Source: JAQGMV01 sp035626595
GTDB taxonomy: Bacteria; Pseudomonadota; Gammaproteobacteria; Burkholderiales; SG8-41
DNA length: 64,000 nucleotides
Reading direction: 5' to 3'
Assembly (NCBI GenBank): GCA_035626595.1
Contig: DASPNJ010000056.1
Span: 1-64,000 of the forward strand
The notes beneath the pieces are model-generated. The model had not been told where the DNA came from. It did not search any database and saw only the letters and a program-made list of their open reading frames with translations. Position numbers and translations under genes: made by a program. Positions 41,640 through 50,255 of the stretch are shown one piece after another (position 1 is the stretch's first letter; the number at the start of each line of letters is the position of its first letter).

Positions 41640-42899
41640 TCACTTTGACAAACTGGCCTCTTCAGGCGGCTTTACGTGCCGGCAGGTATAGAGCAGCAGG
41701 ATGTCGTAGGCGCCTTTGAGCACCCCGGCAACCACCAGCGGCCAGCCGAACGTCGACAGGCTCAGCAGATAGCCGGCAATCACCGGCCCCGCCGCAGAGG
41801 TAAAGCTCCGGGGGACGCTGGTGATGCTGGCCGCCGCGGGCCGCTCACCCGGCGGCACGATCGCCATCACGTACGACGTGCGCGTCGGCACGTCCATTTG
41901 CGAGAGCGCGCTGCGCGCCAGCAGCAGCGCAACGGCCCACGACAGCGACGGCATGAACGGTACGAGCACGAGCAGCACGTTCGAGGGCAGATGCGTGAAC
42001 ACCATCGTGTTGACCAGACCGAAGCGGCGCGAGATGCGCACCGCCACGGGGTAGGAAAACGCCGCGAGCAGCGCGCTCCAGAAGAAGATCGTGCCGGCCA
42101 CGGCGGTCGAAAGCTCGAAGCGATTGAAGAGCCACAGCACCAGCATCGCGTCGGCGACGAGACCGCCGCCGAACGAGTCGATGCAGAAGAGCGCCGCGAG
42201 CTTGTAGACCATGATGCGCGAGGCGCCCAGCGGTGCGTGCACGGGCCGATCGTCCGGATGGCTGCGGGTCGGCAGTGTGCGGTAGAGAATCGCCGCCGCG
42301 AGGCCGAAGGCGCCGTACGCCACGAACATCACTTGCAGCGCGGCTTTCAGCGTCAGTCCCGTTTGCGCCGCGATGAGGTCTGGCGCGCCCGCGATCAGAG
42401 CGCCCAGCGCAGCGACCAGCGAGCCGACGAGGCTGTAGCGCGCGAACGCGGCCGTGCGTTCCGAGTCTTCGACGAAGCGCGAGATCGCCGCGTGCTCGAC
42501 GGGCAGAAAGACGCTGATGCCGCCGCTCGAGGGATTGAGCGTGCCGAGAAACGCCACCGCGAGCAGCGGCCAGAAATCGGCGACGCTGGCGAAGGAAAGG
42601 CCCGTCGCCGCCATCAGCAGGGCGCCGGCGATGAGGAGCGTCCGGTACTCGAAGCGGTGCGCCTGAAGCCCGATGCCGAGCGTCATCACGCCCGACCCGA
42701 GCAGCGTCGCGGTCGCGATGATTCCGACGTGCAGCGGACCGAAACCCAGCGCGACGAGGTAGACCGGGAGCAGGATGCTCGCGTAGCCGTCGGCGAAGGC
42801 GCGCAGCGCGCGTCCCCAGAGCAGGCGCCGCACGATCGCGTTGCGCTCGCGCCGCCGCACGGCGGTCGTCTCTACTGCAGTGTTAGCGCTTACTTGCAT
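41640..42899 (-). CDS. MFS transporter
   Basis: 419-residue major-facilitator permease with 12 hydrophobic helices. LLWGRALRAFADGYASILLP, the loop-2/3 region and LARSALSQMDVPTRTSYVMA are visible. It resembles uncharacterised MFS groups with no recognisable substrate motif. The ATG at 42899 follows AGGCGGG by six bases and is preferred; 42905 and a TTG at 42917 are alternatives. It lies 24 bases upstream of the HTH-aminotransferase gene and is likely co-transcribed. Confidence 0.85.
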   Translation of the reverse strand: MQVSANTAVETTAVRRRERNAIVRRLLWGRALRAFADGYASILLPVYLVALGFGPLHVGIIATATLLGSGVMTLGIGLQAHRFEYRTLLIAGALLMAATGLSFASVADFWPLLAVAFLGTLNPSSGGISVFLPVEHAAISRFVEDSERTAAFARYSLVGSLVAALGALIAGAPDLIAAQTGLTLKAALQVMFVAYGAFGLAAAILYRTLPTRSHPDDRPVHAPLGASRIMVYKLAALFCIDSFGGGLVADAMLVLWLFNRFELSTAVAGTIFFWSALLAAFSYPVAVRISRRFGLVNTMVFTHLPSNVLLVLVPFMPSLSWAVALLLARSALSQMDVPTRTSYVMAIVPPGERPAAASITSVPRSFTSAAGPVIAGYLLSLSTFGWPLVVAGVLKGAYDILLLYTCRHVKPPEEASLSK

Positions 42900-43081
42900 A
42901 GCCATCCCGCCTGACAACGCGAATCACGCGAGGGCTCTGCACGAGTGGATCTGGAAAACAGTGCCCGCGCGAGAGCTCGCAGCATCACAGGATTGGGCGG
43001 GGCACCGCCTTGGAGGGAATGTAACCCGGGGGCCTGCTTACCCCCGCGCGTAAGCTACACCGACTACGGTGTCGCCGGCAA
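42900..43081. other. intergenic region between ttcA and the MFS gene
   Basis: 182 bases between the ttcA stop and the MFS start, both on the minus strand. It contains GTAACCCGGGGGCCTGCTTACCCC and a small hairpin (GACACCG-like arms near 43061-43080). Nothing here is gene-like; it may hold the ttcA terminator and the MFS promoter. Confidence 0.35.
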
Positions 43082-43933
43082 TCACTCGGTATCGAAAGCG
43101 GTGTCGCCGTCGGGATCGGCGCGACCGGCGGGCCGGAGGTCCGCGAAATCGAAAAGCTCGCGGTCCAGCAGATGCGACCGGCTCACGCTCTGAAGGCTGC
43201 GCATGATGTTCTCGACCCGGCCTGGATGGCGCTTGTGCCACTCGTGCAGCATCGCTTTGACCTGCTTGCGCTGCAGATTCTCCTGCGAGCCGCACAGCGT
43301 GCAGGGGATGATCGGGAAATCGCGCAGCTCGGCATACGCCGCGAGGTCGCTTTCTTCGCAGTAGGCGAGCGGCCGGATGACGACGTGGCGGCCGTCGTCC
43401 GAGCCGAGCTTGGGCGGCATGGCTTTCAACTTGCCGCCGAAAAACATGTTCAGGAAAAAGGTCTCGAGAATGTCGTCGCGATGGTGGCCCAGTGCAATCT
43501 TCGTCGCGCCGAGCTCGCCCGCCACCCGGTACAGCACGCCCCGCCGCAGCCGCGAGCACAGCGAGCACATCGTCTTGCCTGCGGGGATCACACGCTTTAC
43601 CACGCTGTAGGTGTCCTGCTCGACGATGCGGTACGCGACGCCGCGTGATGCCAGGTACTGCGGGAGCACGTGTTCCGGAAAGCCGGGCTGCTTCTGGTCG
43701 AGGTTCACCGCGACGAGGTCGAAAGCGACCGGCGCGCGCTCTTTCAGATGCAGCAGGATGTCGAGCAGCGCGTAGCTGTCCTTGCCCCCGGACAGGCAGA
43801 CCATGACCTTGTCCCCCGCGGCGATCATCTTGTAGTCGCCGATCGCCTGCCCCACGAGGCGGCGGAGCCGCTTCGCGAGCTTGTTCGCTTCGTAGATCTC
43901 TTTCGGTTTCTGGATTACCGCCGCTTCAGTCAC
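43082..43933 (-). CDS. ttcA: tRNA 2-thiocytidine(32) synthetase TtcA
   Basis: Iron-sulphur enzyme that thiolates C32 of tRNAs. 283 residues with the PP-loop SGGKDS (48-53) and two CxxC pairs, Cys123/Cys126 (MCSLCSR) and Cys211/Cys214 (PCTLCGS). These supply the [4Fe-4S] ligands. Full length. Confidence 0.96.
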   Translation of the reverse strand: MTEAAVIQKPKEIYEANKLAKRLRRLVGQAIGDYKMIAAGDKVMVCLSGGKDSYALLDILLHLKERAPVAFDLVAVNLDQKQPGFPEHVLPQYLASRGVAYRIVEQDTYSVVKRVIPAGKTMCSLCSRLRRGVLYRVAGELGATKIALGHHRDDILETFFLNMFFGGKLKAMPPKLGSDDGRHVVIRPLAYCEESDLAAYAELRDFPIIPCTLCGSQENLQRKQVKAMLHEWHKRHPGRVENIMRSLQSVSRSHLLDRELFDFADLRPAGRADPDGDTAFDTE

Positions 43934-43952
43934 GCTTCACCTTGTCTTCGTG

Positions 43953-43975
43953 GTGGGCTATCAGCCCACGCTACG
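43953..43975. repeat. GTGGGCT-atc-AGCCCAC hairpin with CTAC end
   Basis: Short hairpin between ttcA and the SDR gene, related in form to the CCCTAC family. It is followed by TTCGTCACCTCGTCACTTCG (43979-43998), a GTCAC-rich tract of the kind also seen at 54521-54612 and 61754-61815. Confidence 0.6.
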
Positions 43976-44008
43976 ATACTTCGTCACCTCGTCACTTCGT
44001 CACCGCCG

Positions 44009-44764
44009 TCAGCCGATGACGACGCTGCGGCCGCCGTCGACCGCCAGCACCTGCCCCGTGATGTACGGCGCCGACGTCAGCAGGAACTCGACGGTCTTGG
44101 CTATGTCGTCGGGTTCGCCGATACGCTTCAACGCCGTCTGATTGATGATGCGCTGGCGTCCGAGCTCGTCTTTCCAGGTATCGTCGTCGGGCCACAGGAT
44201 CGCACCCGGGGCGACTCCGTTGACCCGGACCTCGGGCCCGAGTTCCCGCGCCAGCGAGCGTGTCAGCGCCACGAGACCGCCTTTCGCGATGGTGTAGACC
44301 ACGTAGTTCTTCATCGGGAAGTCGGCATGGATATCGATGATATTGACGATCGAGCCGTGCGTTTTCCTGAGCTCGCGCGCCGCGGTCTGGGACAGAAACA
44401 GCGGCGCCTTCAGATTCGTGCCGACGAGATCGTCCCAGTCTTTGTCGCGGATCTCGCCGAGCGGCGTCGCGTAAAAGCTCGACGCATTGTTCACGAGTGC
44501 ATCGAGCTGGCCGAACGCTTTCACTGCGTCTTCGACGAGGCCGGTGAGGCACGCCGGCTTCAGCAGATCGCCCTGCACCAGCACGACCGAACCCGCGCGC
44601 GCATCACTCAACTCATTGGCGAGCGTGCGCGCTTCGGTCGCGGAGGAGCGGTAATGCACGACGACGTTCGCGCCGGCGCCATGCAGACGCCGCACGATCG
44701 CGGCGCCGACGCGCCGCGCGCCGCCGGTCACCAGCGCGACCTTGCCTTCGAGGGCGCCACCCAT
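44009..44764 (-). CDS. short-chain dehydrogenase, pteridine-reductase-like
   Basis: 251 residues. The cofactor motif TGGARRVG fits the TGxxxRxG form of pteridine reductases (PTR1/FolM) rather than the usual TGxxxGxG. NNASSFYATPLGE, the YTIAK active site and APGAILWPDDD follow. It probably reduces dihydrofolate or dihydrobiopterin (family inference). The ATG at 44764 (MGGALEGKVALVTGG) is preferred. It is divergent from the MidA-like gene with 40 bases between starts. Confidence 0.85.
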   Translation of the reverse strand: MGGALEGKVALVTGGARRVGAAIVRRLHGAGANVVVHYRSSATEARTLANELSDARAGSVVLVQGDLLKPACLTGLVEDAVKAFGQLDALVNNASSFYATPLGEIRDKDWDDLVGTNLKAPLFLSQTAARELRKTHGSIVNIIDIHADFPMKNYVVYTIAKGGLVALTRSLARELGPEVRVNGVAPGAILWPDDDTWKDELGRQRIINQTALKRIGEPDDIAKTVEFLLTSAPYITGQVLAVDGGRSVVIG

Positions 44765-44804
44765 ATGTTGAGAATTGTAGCCCCTTGAATCATCATCGGC
44801 CGGC

Positions 44805-45971
44805 ATGCTGCCGCCGTCGCTCGCTCACCTGCCGTCGCCGCCGCCCGAAGCGCAGGCGCTCAGCTCGCGGCTGCGTGACGCGATCCGCGACGAAATCGAC
44901 GCACGCGGCGGCTGGATCTCCTTCGCGCGCTTCATGGAGCTCGCGCTGTACGCCCCGGCGCTCGGCTACTACAGCGCGGGCAGCACGAAGCTCGGAGCAG
45001 CCGGCGATTTCGTCACCGCGCCCGAGCTCTCGCCGCTCTTCGCGCAGTGTCTTGCGCGCCAGATCGCGCAGCTTCGCGACGCGGATCTTCCGGACGTGAT
45101 CGAGCTCGGCGCGGGCAGCGGCGCGCTCGCGGCGGATCTGCTGAACGCGCTCGCCGCGCTCGACCGCGCGCCCGAGCGCTACCTGATACTCGAAGTGAGC
45201 GCGGAGCTCCGCGAGCGGCAGCGAACCCGCATCGCGGCACGCGCAGCGGGACTGGTCGAACGCGTGCAGTGGCTCGACGTGCTGCCGGCAAAGCTCGAGG
45301 CGACGCTGGTCGCGAACGAAGTGCTCGACGCGGTGCCGACCCACGTCGTGCGCACGCGCGCAGGCGCAGTCGACGAGGTGGGTGTCACCGTCACCGACGG
45401 CGCCTTCGAGCGTGCGCTGCGGCCCGCGACGGGCGAGCTGCTCGACCACGCGCTCGCGCTCGGTCTGCCCGGGCACGACTACCAGACCGAGATCAATCTT
45501 GCGGCGCCCGCGCTCGTGAAAAGCCTCGCGCGCGTGATCGCGCGCGGCGCCCTGATCTTCGTCGATTACGGCTTTCCGGCGCGCGAGTATTACCATTCGC
45601 AGCGCTCGCGCGGCACGCTCATGTGCCACTATCGCCAGCATGCGCACGACGACCCCTTCGCGCTGGTCGGATTGCAGGACATCACCGCGCACGTGGACTT
45701 CACTGCGATCGGCTCCGCCGCGCTTGACGCGGGACTGCGCGTTCTCGGCTACGCGACTCAGGCGCAATTCCTGGTGAACTGCGGGCTGCTCGATATCGTC
45801 GGCCGCACCGCGCCGGACGACGTGAACGCCTACGCGCCGCTCGCGAGCGCCGCGCACAAGCTCACCTCGCCCGCCGAGATGGGTGAGCTCTTCAAGGTGC
45901 TGGCGCTCGGCAAAGCCCTCACGGGACCGCTCATCGGATTCGCGCGCGGCGACCGTGCGCACACGCTGTAG
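44805..45971 (+). CDS. SAM-dependent methyltransferase, NDUFAF7/MidA family
   Basis: 388 residues of the DUF185 family: ARFMELALYAPALGYYS, AGDFVTAPELSPLF, the SAM loop IELGAGSGALAADLL, LVANEVLDAVPTHVV and FVDYGFPAREYYHSQRSRG. Mitochondrial NDUFAF7 methylates a complex I subunit arginine. The bacterial substrate is unknown. TauE/SafE follows on the same strand. Confidence 0.92.
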   Translation: MLPPSLAHLPSPPPEAQALSSRLRDAIRDEIDARGGWISFARFMELALYAPALGYYSAGSTKLGAAGDFVTAPELSPLFAQCLARQIAQLRDADLPDVIELGAGSGALAADLLNALAALDRAPERYLILEVSAELRERQRTRIAARAAGLVERVQWLDVLPAKLEATLVANEVLDAVPTHVVRTRAGAVDEVGVTVTDGAFERALRPATGELLDHALALGLPGHDYQTEINLAAPALVKSLARVIARGALIFVDYGFPAREYYHSQRSRGTLMCHYRQHAHDDPFALVGLQDITAHVDFTAIGSAALDAGLRVLGYATQAQFLVNCGLLDIVGRTAPDDVNAYAPLASAAHKLTSPAEMGELFKVLALGKALTGPLIGFARGDRAHTL

Positions 45972-46042
45972 CACGAGAGGACGCGGCAATCGAAACGGAT
46001 CTCGCGCTCACACCGGGTCTCTGGGCCGGTGTCGTCATCGTC

Positions 46043-46759
46043 ATGTTCACGGCGGGGCTCACACAGGGCGCGATCGGCTTCGGATTTCCCGCCGTCTCCA
46101 CGCCGATACTCGTGCTGATGACGGACGTCAAGACGGCGATCATCCTGAACCTGCTGCCGAACTTCACGGTGAACTGCATCCACATCCTGAAGGGCGGGAA
46201 CTACCGTGCGAGTCTCGGCCGCTACTGGCCGGTCGCTGCGTGGGTGCTGGCGGGGTCGTTTCTCGGCGCGCAGTTCCTGATCCGCGCGCCGCAGGAGCCG
46301 ATACGCCTGCTCCTCGGGCTTGCGATCTTCGCGTACCTGTACCAGCACGTGCTCGCGCGGCTCGACTGGTCGTGGCTGTCGCGAAAACGAAGGCTTTCGG
46401 CTATGGTGTTCGGGCTTGCCGGCGGATTTTTTTCCGGCACGGTCAATCAGGCGCTGCCCCCGCTCCTCATCTATTTCACGCTGCTCAATCTCGAGACGCT
46501 GGTGATGACGCAGATCCTCAATCTCTGCTTTCTCGGCGGCAAGGCGGTGCAGGCCGCGACCCTGGGCGCCGCCGGCGAGATCGCGATGTCACAGGTACTG
46601 GCAAACGTGCCGCTCACGGTGGTCGGCGTCACCGGCCTCTACACCGGGATGGCCGTTCAGAAACGCGTCAGCGCCGAGACCTACCGGCGCCTGTTGCGCT
46701 ACCTGCTGTTCGTGATCGCGCTGATCCTGCTGTGGCAGGGCTCACGGTGGTTCTGGTGA
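46043..46759 (+). CDS. TauE/SafE-family membrane transporter
   Basis: 238 residues from the first ATG, with about seven helices and the family repeats GFGFPAVSTPILVLMTDVK and GLAGGFFSGTVNQALPPLLIY. The family exports sulphite, sulphoacetate or other anions. The first ATG falls inside the first helix. The open frame continues back to 45989, where an ATC codon sits 7 bases after GAGAGGA; starting there would give a normal 256-residue protein (ETDLALTPGLWAGVVIVMF...). The true start may be upstream. Confidence 0.82.
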   Translation: MFTAGLTQGAIGFGFPAVSTPILVLMTDVKTAIILNLLPNFTVNCIHILKGGNYRASLGRYWPVAAWVLAGSFLGAQFLIRAPQEPIRLLLGLAIFAYLYQHVLARLDWSWLSRKRRLSAMVFGLAGGFFSGTVNQALPPLLIYFTLLNLETLVMTQILNLCFLGGKAVQAATLGAAGEIAMSQVLANVPLTVVGVTGLYTGMAVQKRVSAETYRRLLRYLLFVIALILLWQGSRWFW

Positions 46760-47496
46760 GACGAAAGAACCTGCGACGCGCCGGCGCTACACGCCGCCGC
46801 AAAAAATCGCTTGGTGCGGCAGCCGCCGCGCTCTCGAGAAATGGCGTATTTGCAGCGGCGTGCGTCGCGCTGCTGCTGCTGATCGTGCTGCCGGCGCACG
46901 CCGCCGAAAGCGAGGTGGAGCAGGCGCAGCGGCTGTGGGCGAAAAGCCCGCACGGCGCGATGCTCGCGCGCATCCTGCCGCCGGCCATGCAGCCGCGCGA
47001 CCTGCCGGAAGGCGAGTCCGAGGGTGCGCGGCTCACCGTGCGCTACTGCGTGCAGTGCCACCACCTCGTGAACCCGGCGATGCATACCCCCGAGCGCTGG
47101 AAAGGCATCGTCGACCGGATGGTGTGGCGTATGCGCGGCAACGGCAACATGGGCGAGCTCATGAAGGAAATGATGGCGCAGGTGAAAGCCCCCGCCGACG
47201 CCGAGGTCGAGACGCTCACGCGCTATCTCCAGCGCCACGCGCAGGCCGGCATCGAACCGCAGCATCCGGCGCTGAAGACCCGCGCCGGGGAAGCGTTTGC
47301 GATCGCCTGCTCGCAATGCCATGCCCTGCCCGACCCGCGCCGTCACACCGCGCACGAATGGCCGCGTGTTGTCGAACGCATGAAGCGTCACATGGCGTGG
47401 ACCAACGTCGTTGTCGGCAGTCCAGAGCTCAGGACGAATCCGGAGCTCAATACGCAGGAGATCGTGGCGCTGCTGCAGCGGTACGCCCGGAAGTAA
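46756..47496 (+). CDS. dihaem c-type cytochrome
   Basis: 246 residues. Basic n-region and hydrophobic signal (ACVALLLLIVLPAHAAES). Haem motif CVQCH is in the first half and CSQCH in the second, each followed by a Met-containing helix (GIVDRMVWRMRG; ERMKRHMAW). The two halves look like an internal duplication. The GTG at 46756 overlaps the TauE stop (GTGA), so the pair is coupled. Role unknown; a periplasmic electron carrier linked to anion export is plausible. Confidence 0.85.
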   Translation: MRRKNLRRAGATRRRKKSLGAAAAALSRNGVFAAACVALLLLIVLPAHAAESEVEQAQRLWAKSPHGAMLARILPPAMQPRDLPEGESEGARLTVRYCVQCHHLVNPAMHTPERWKGIVDRMVWRMRGNGNMGELMKEMMAQVKAPADAEVETLTRYLQRHAQAGIEPQHPALKTRAGEAFAIACSQCHALPDPRRHTAHEWPRVVERMKRHMAWTNVVVGSPELRTNPELNTQEIVALLQRYARK

Positions 47497-47503
47497 GTCG
47501 ACC

Positions 47504-47584
47504 CTCACCAAAATCCCGGTCGCCGGGAGGGGGAGACAGCCTGGCCTCGCCCCGCACCAGCGGGGAGAGGGTTAGGGTGAGGGA
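47504..47584. repeat. CCCTCACC...GGTGAGGG palindromic repeat
   Basis: CCCTCACC at the left and GGGTTAGGGTGAGGG at the right enclose GGGAGGGGGAGAC and CCCCGCACCAGCGGGGAGAG, forming nested hairpins. It lies between the convergent cytochrome and gst genes. Largest of three related elements in the window. Confidence 0.75.
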
Positions 47585-48202
47585 CTAACCAGGGATTCTC
47601 ATGCCACGCTCCACCGCCGGCCGCGCCGAGATCCCGTCGTACCAGCGCTTCACGTTCGGGAAATCCTCGAGCCGCGTCTTGTGCCACTCGTAGCGCGCAA
47701 CCCACGGGTACGTGGCGATATCGGCAATCGAGTACTCGTCGGCGAGATACTCGTGATCCTTCAGCCGCGCATCGAGCACCCCGTACAACCGCCGCGTCTC
47801 GTTGGTATAGCGCTCGATCGCATACGGCACCGGCTGCTTCGCCGCGCGCAGGAAATGGTGGACCTGCCCGAACATCGGTCCGACGCCGCCCATCTGGAAC
47901 ATGAGCCACTGGAGCGCGACGTAGCGGCCGCGCTTCGAATCCGGCAGGAGCTTTCCGGTCTTGTCGGCGAGGTAGATCAGGATGGCGCCCGATTCCATCA
48001 TCGAGATCGGCCGGCCTTCGGGGCCTTCGGGGTCGACGATTGCGGGAATCTTGCTGTTCGGATTGATCGCGATGAACTCGGGTTTGAATTGATCGTCCTT
48101 GCCGATGTTCACCGCATGCACGTTGTACGGCAGCCCCAGCTCTTCAAGCACGATGGACACCTTGCGTCCGTTCGGCGTGCTCCACGTGTACAGCTCGATC
48201 AT
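47585..48202 (-). CDS. glutathione S-transferase (YfcG/YghU-like)
   Basis: 205 residues. Thioredoxin-fold N domain with YTWSTPNGRKVSIVLEELGL, NPNSKIPAIVDPEG and the glutathione-binding MMESGAILIYLA. The C-terminal helical domain includes YSIADIATYPWVARYEWH. Residues ST-PNGRK resemble the disulphide-reductase GSTs YfcG/YghU. The start overlaps the cca stop by 4 bases with GGAGGAAAA upstream. Confidence 0.92.
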   Translation of the reverse strand: MIELYTWSTPNGRKVSIVLEELGLPYNVHAVNIGKDDQFKPEFIAINPNSKIPAIVDPEGPEGRPISMMESGAILIYLADKTGKLLPDSKRGRYVALQWLMFQMGGVGPMFGQVHHFLRAAKQPVPYAIERYTNETRRLYGVLDARLKDHEYLADEYSIADIATYPWVARYEWHKTRLEDFPNVKRWYDGISARPAVERGMRIPG

Positions 48203-49314
48203 TTTTCCTCCGTTGGTTCCAATGCCTGGCGGATTGCAGCGAGGCGCGCCAGGCCGACGCGTTCCTTGATGTCGTCTTTGGGCCCTGCTTTCGCGACCGC
48301 GCCGGCATCGACTGCCGCCGCCGCTTCGCGCGCGCGCCTCAGCCGTGCCAGCGCGCGCTCGGTGCCTTTCTCGCCGGCCGCCGCGGCGCTCAGCAGTTGT
48401 TCGAAGCGGTCCGGACGGCGCCACGCGTCCGCCGCATTCAGCAGATCCAGCATCGCTTCGGCGTCGAGCTCCTGCGCATCGACGATCGTGTTGGCGTGGC
48501 GCGCGGCGAGCACCGCGAGCTCGCGCACGCTTGCCGGCACCTTCAGTCTGTCCGCCAGCGCCTCGACCGCATAAGGATCGAGCGTTCGCGAGAGCGTCGC
48601 CAAGCGCACTTCCAGCGCAGCGCGCGCCTGCGCCGCCGCATCGAGCGCATCGAGCGCCGCCTGACCGCGCGCCGCGTCCTCGAACAGCGCAGCCAGCTCG
48701 GGGGCAACGCGGGCGAGCGCGCCGCACTCCTGCAGCACTTCGAGCATGCGCGACGGGCGTTTTTCCATGAGGCCGCGCGCGAGCTCCTGCCACACGCGCT
48801 CGGCGACGAGCGCATCGGCTTCCCCCGTCTCGACCATCTCGCGCATGAGCGCGTGCGTCTCCGGCGCGATATCGAAGCCGAAGCGCGCGGCGAACCGCGC
48901 CACGCGCAGAATGCGCACCGGATCTTCGGCGAAGGCGGGGCTCACGTGCCGCAGGATGCCGGCGCTCAGGTCTTCCGCGCCGTTGAACGGGTCGATCAGC
49001 GTGCCGTCCTCGTCTTTCGCCATCGCGTTGATCGTGAGATCGCGGCGCGCGAGGTCCTCTTCCAGCGTGACGTCGGGGTTCGCCTGAAACTCGAAGCCGT
49101 GATAGCCGCGCGCAGTCTTGCGCTCGGTGCGCGCGAGCGCGTGCTCTTCGTGCGTGTCCGGATGCAGAAAAACGGGGAAATCGCGGCCGACGGGTTTGAA
49201 ACCGAGATCGATCATCTGCTCGGGTGTAGCGCCGACGACGACGTAGTCGCGGTCCTCCACGGGGAGCCCGAGCAGCTCGTCACGGACCGCACCGCCCACT
49301 TCGTAGATTTTCAC
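48199..49314 (-). CDS. cca: multifunctional CCA tRNA nucleotidyltransferase
   Basis: Adds or repairs the tRNA 3' CCA. 371 residues with GGAVRDELLGLPVEDRDYVV (nucleotidyl-transfer motif), the RRDLTINAMA motif and DPVRILRVARFAARFGF. A shortened C-terminal region covers part of the HD-domain area seen in E. coli Cca (412 aa), so phosphohydrolase activity is uncertain. It overlaps both neighbours by 4 bases. Confidence 0.93.
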   Translation of the reverse strand: MKIYEVGGAVRDELLGLPVEDRDYVVVGATPEQMIDLGFKPVGRDFPVFLHPDTHEEHALARTERKTARGYHGFEFQANPDVTLEEDLARRDLTINAMAKDEDGTLIDPFNGAEDLSAGILRHVSPAFAEDPVRILRVARFAARFGFDIAPETHALMREMVETGEADALVAERVWQELARGLMEKRPSRMLEVLQECGALARVAPELAALFEDAARGQAALDALDAAAQARAALEVRLATLSRTLDPYAVEALADRLKVPASVRELAVLAARHANTIVDAQELDAEAMLDLLNAADAWRRPDRFEQLLSAAAAGEKGTERALARLRRAREAAAAVDAGAVAKAGPKDDIKERVGLARLAAIRQALEPTEEK

Positions 49315-50255
49315 CGCGCGCCGTGGCTGCGGTCGCGAAAGAGGTTGTAGCGGCTGCGGGGTGTGCGCTGCGCGAGCCAGACGGGTGCGACGGCTTCGAG
49401 CGCGGTCGGCTCGATGCCGAACGGAAGCCGCGCGTCCGAGACGGTCGCGAGCTTCATGGAATTCACGTTATCGCGCGTCAGCAGCTTCACCGGCAAGAGC
49501 TCCATGAGCCCAGCCTGAAGGTACGACAGGCTCGGGCCCAGACCGACGATCGGCCTGCGGTGTCCGGTCAGCTCGCCGGTGTACGCGACCAGCTCGCGCA
49601 GCGTATACGTCTTCGGGCCGGCGAGATCGTAGCTCTTGCCGAAACTCTCGAGCCGCGGCAGGCACTCGGCGAAAGCCTGCGCGACGTTCACGACGTACAC
49701 GGGCTGAAAGCGCGCATCAGGACTGCCGAGAAACAGCACCGGGAGCCAGCGCTGGAGCTGCGCGAACAGATTGAGAAAACGGTCTTCCGGACCGAAGATG
49801 ACCGACGGCCTGAAGATCGTGAAATCGAGGCCCGACTCGCGCACGATGCGCTCGCCTTCGCCCTTGGTCCTGAGGTAATTGCTCGGCGCGTCGGGCGCGG
49901 CGTTGAGCGCGCTCATGTGCACGAGACGCCGGATACCGTTTCGGCGGCACGCGTCGACGACCCTGCGCGCGAGCTCGACGTGCGCCTGCCCGAAGCCCGC
50001 CTTGCCGCGGCCGCCGTGCAGCACGCCGACGAGGTTGATGACGGCATCGCAGCCGCGCGTGACGCGGGCGAGCGCTTCCGGATCGTGCACGTCGGCGGTC
50101 ACCACGTCGACAGTCGGCAGCAGAATCAGCGCCTTGGCGCGCTCGCGGTCGCGCGTCGGCACCGTCACGCGCAGACCCTTTTCGACGAGGTGCTCGCACA
50201 GGTGGCGACCGACGAATCCGGAACCGCCCAGCACGCACACGTCGTTCAGGATCAT
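49311..50255 (-). CDS. NAD(P)-binding protein, complex I NDUFA9-like SDR
   Basis: 314 residues of the atypical extended SDR family. Rossmann motif CVLGGSGFVGRHLCEHL, then LVHMSALNA, SNYLRTKGEGERIVRES and FRPSVIFGPEDRFLNLFAQL. Close relatives are annotated as complex I NDUFA9-type proteins, though bacterial function is not established. It lies between slt and cca with ATGA overlaps on both sides. Confidence 0.88.
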   Translation of the reverse strand: MILNDVCVLGGSGFVGRHLCEHLVEKGLRVTVPTRDRERAKALILLPTVDVVTADVHDPEALARVTRGCDAVINLVGVLHGGRGKAGFGQAHVELARRVVDACRRNGIRRLVHMSALNAAPDAPSNYLRTKGEGERIVRESGLDFTIFRPSVIFGPEDRFLNLFAQLQRWLPVLFLGSPDARFQPVYVVNVAQAFAECLPRLESFGKSYDLAGPKTYTLRELVAYTGELTGHRRPIVGLGPSLSYLQAGLMELLPVKLLTRDNVNSMKLATVSDARLPFGIEPTALEAVAPVWLAQRTPRSRYNLFRDRSHGAR

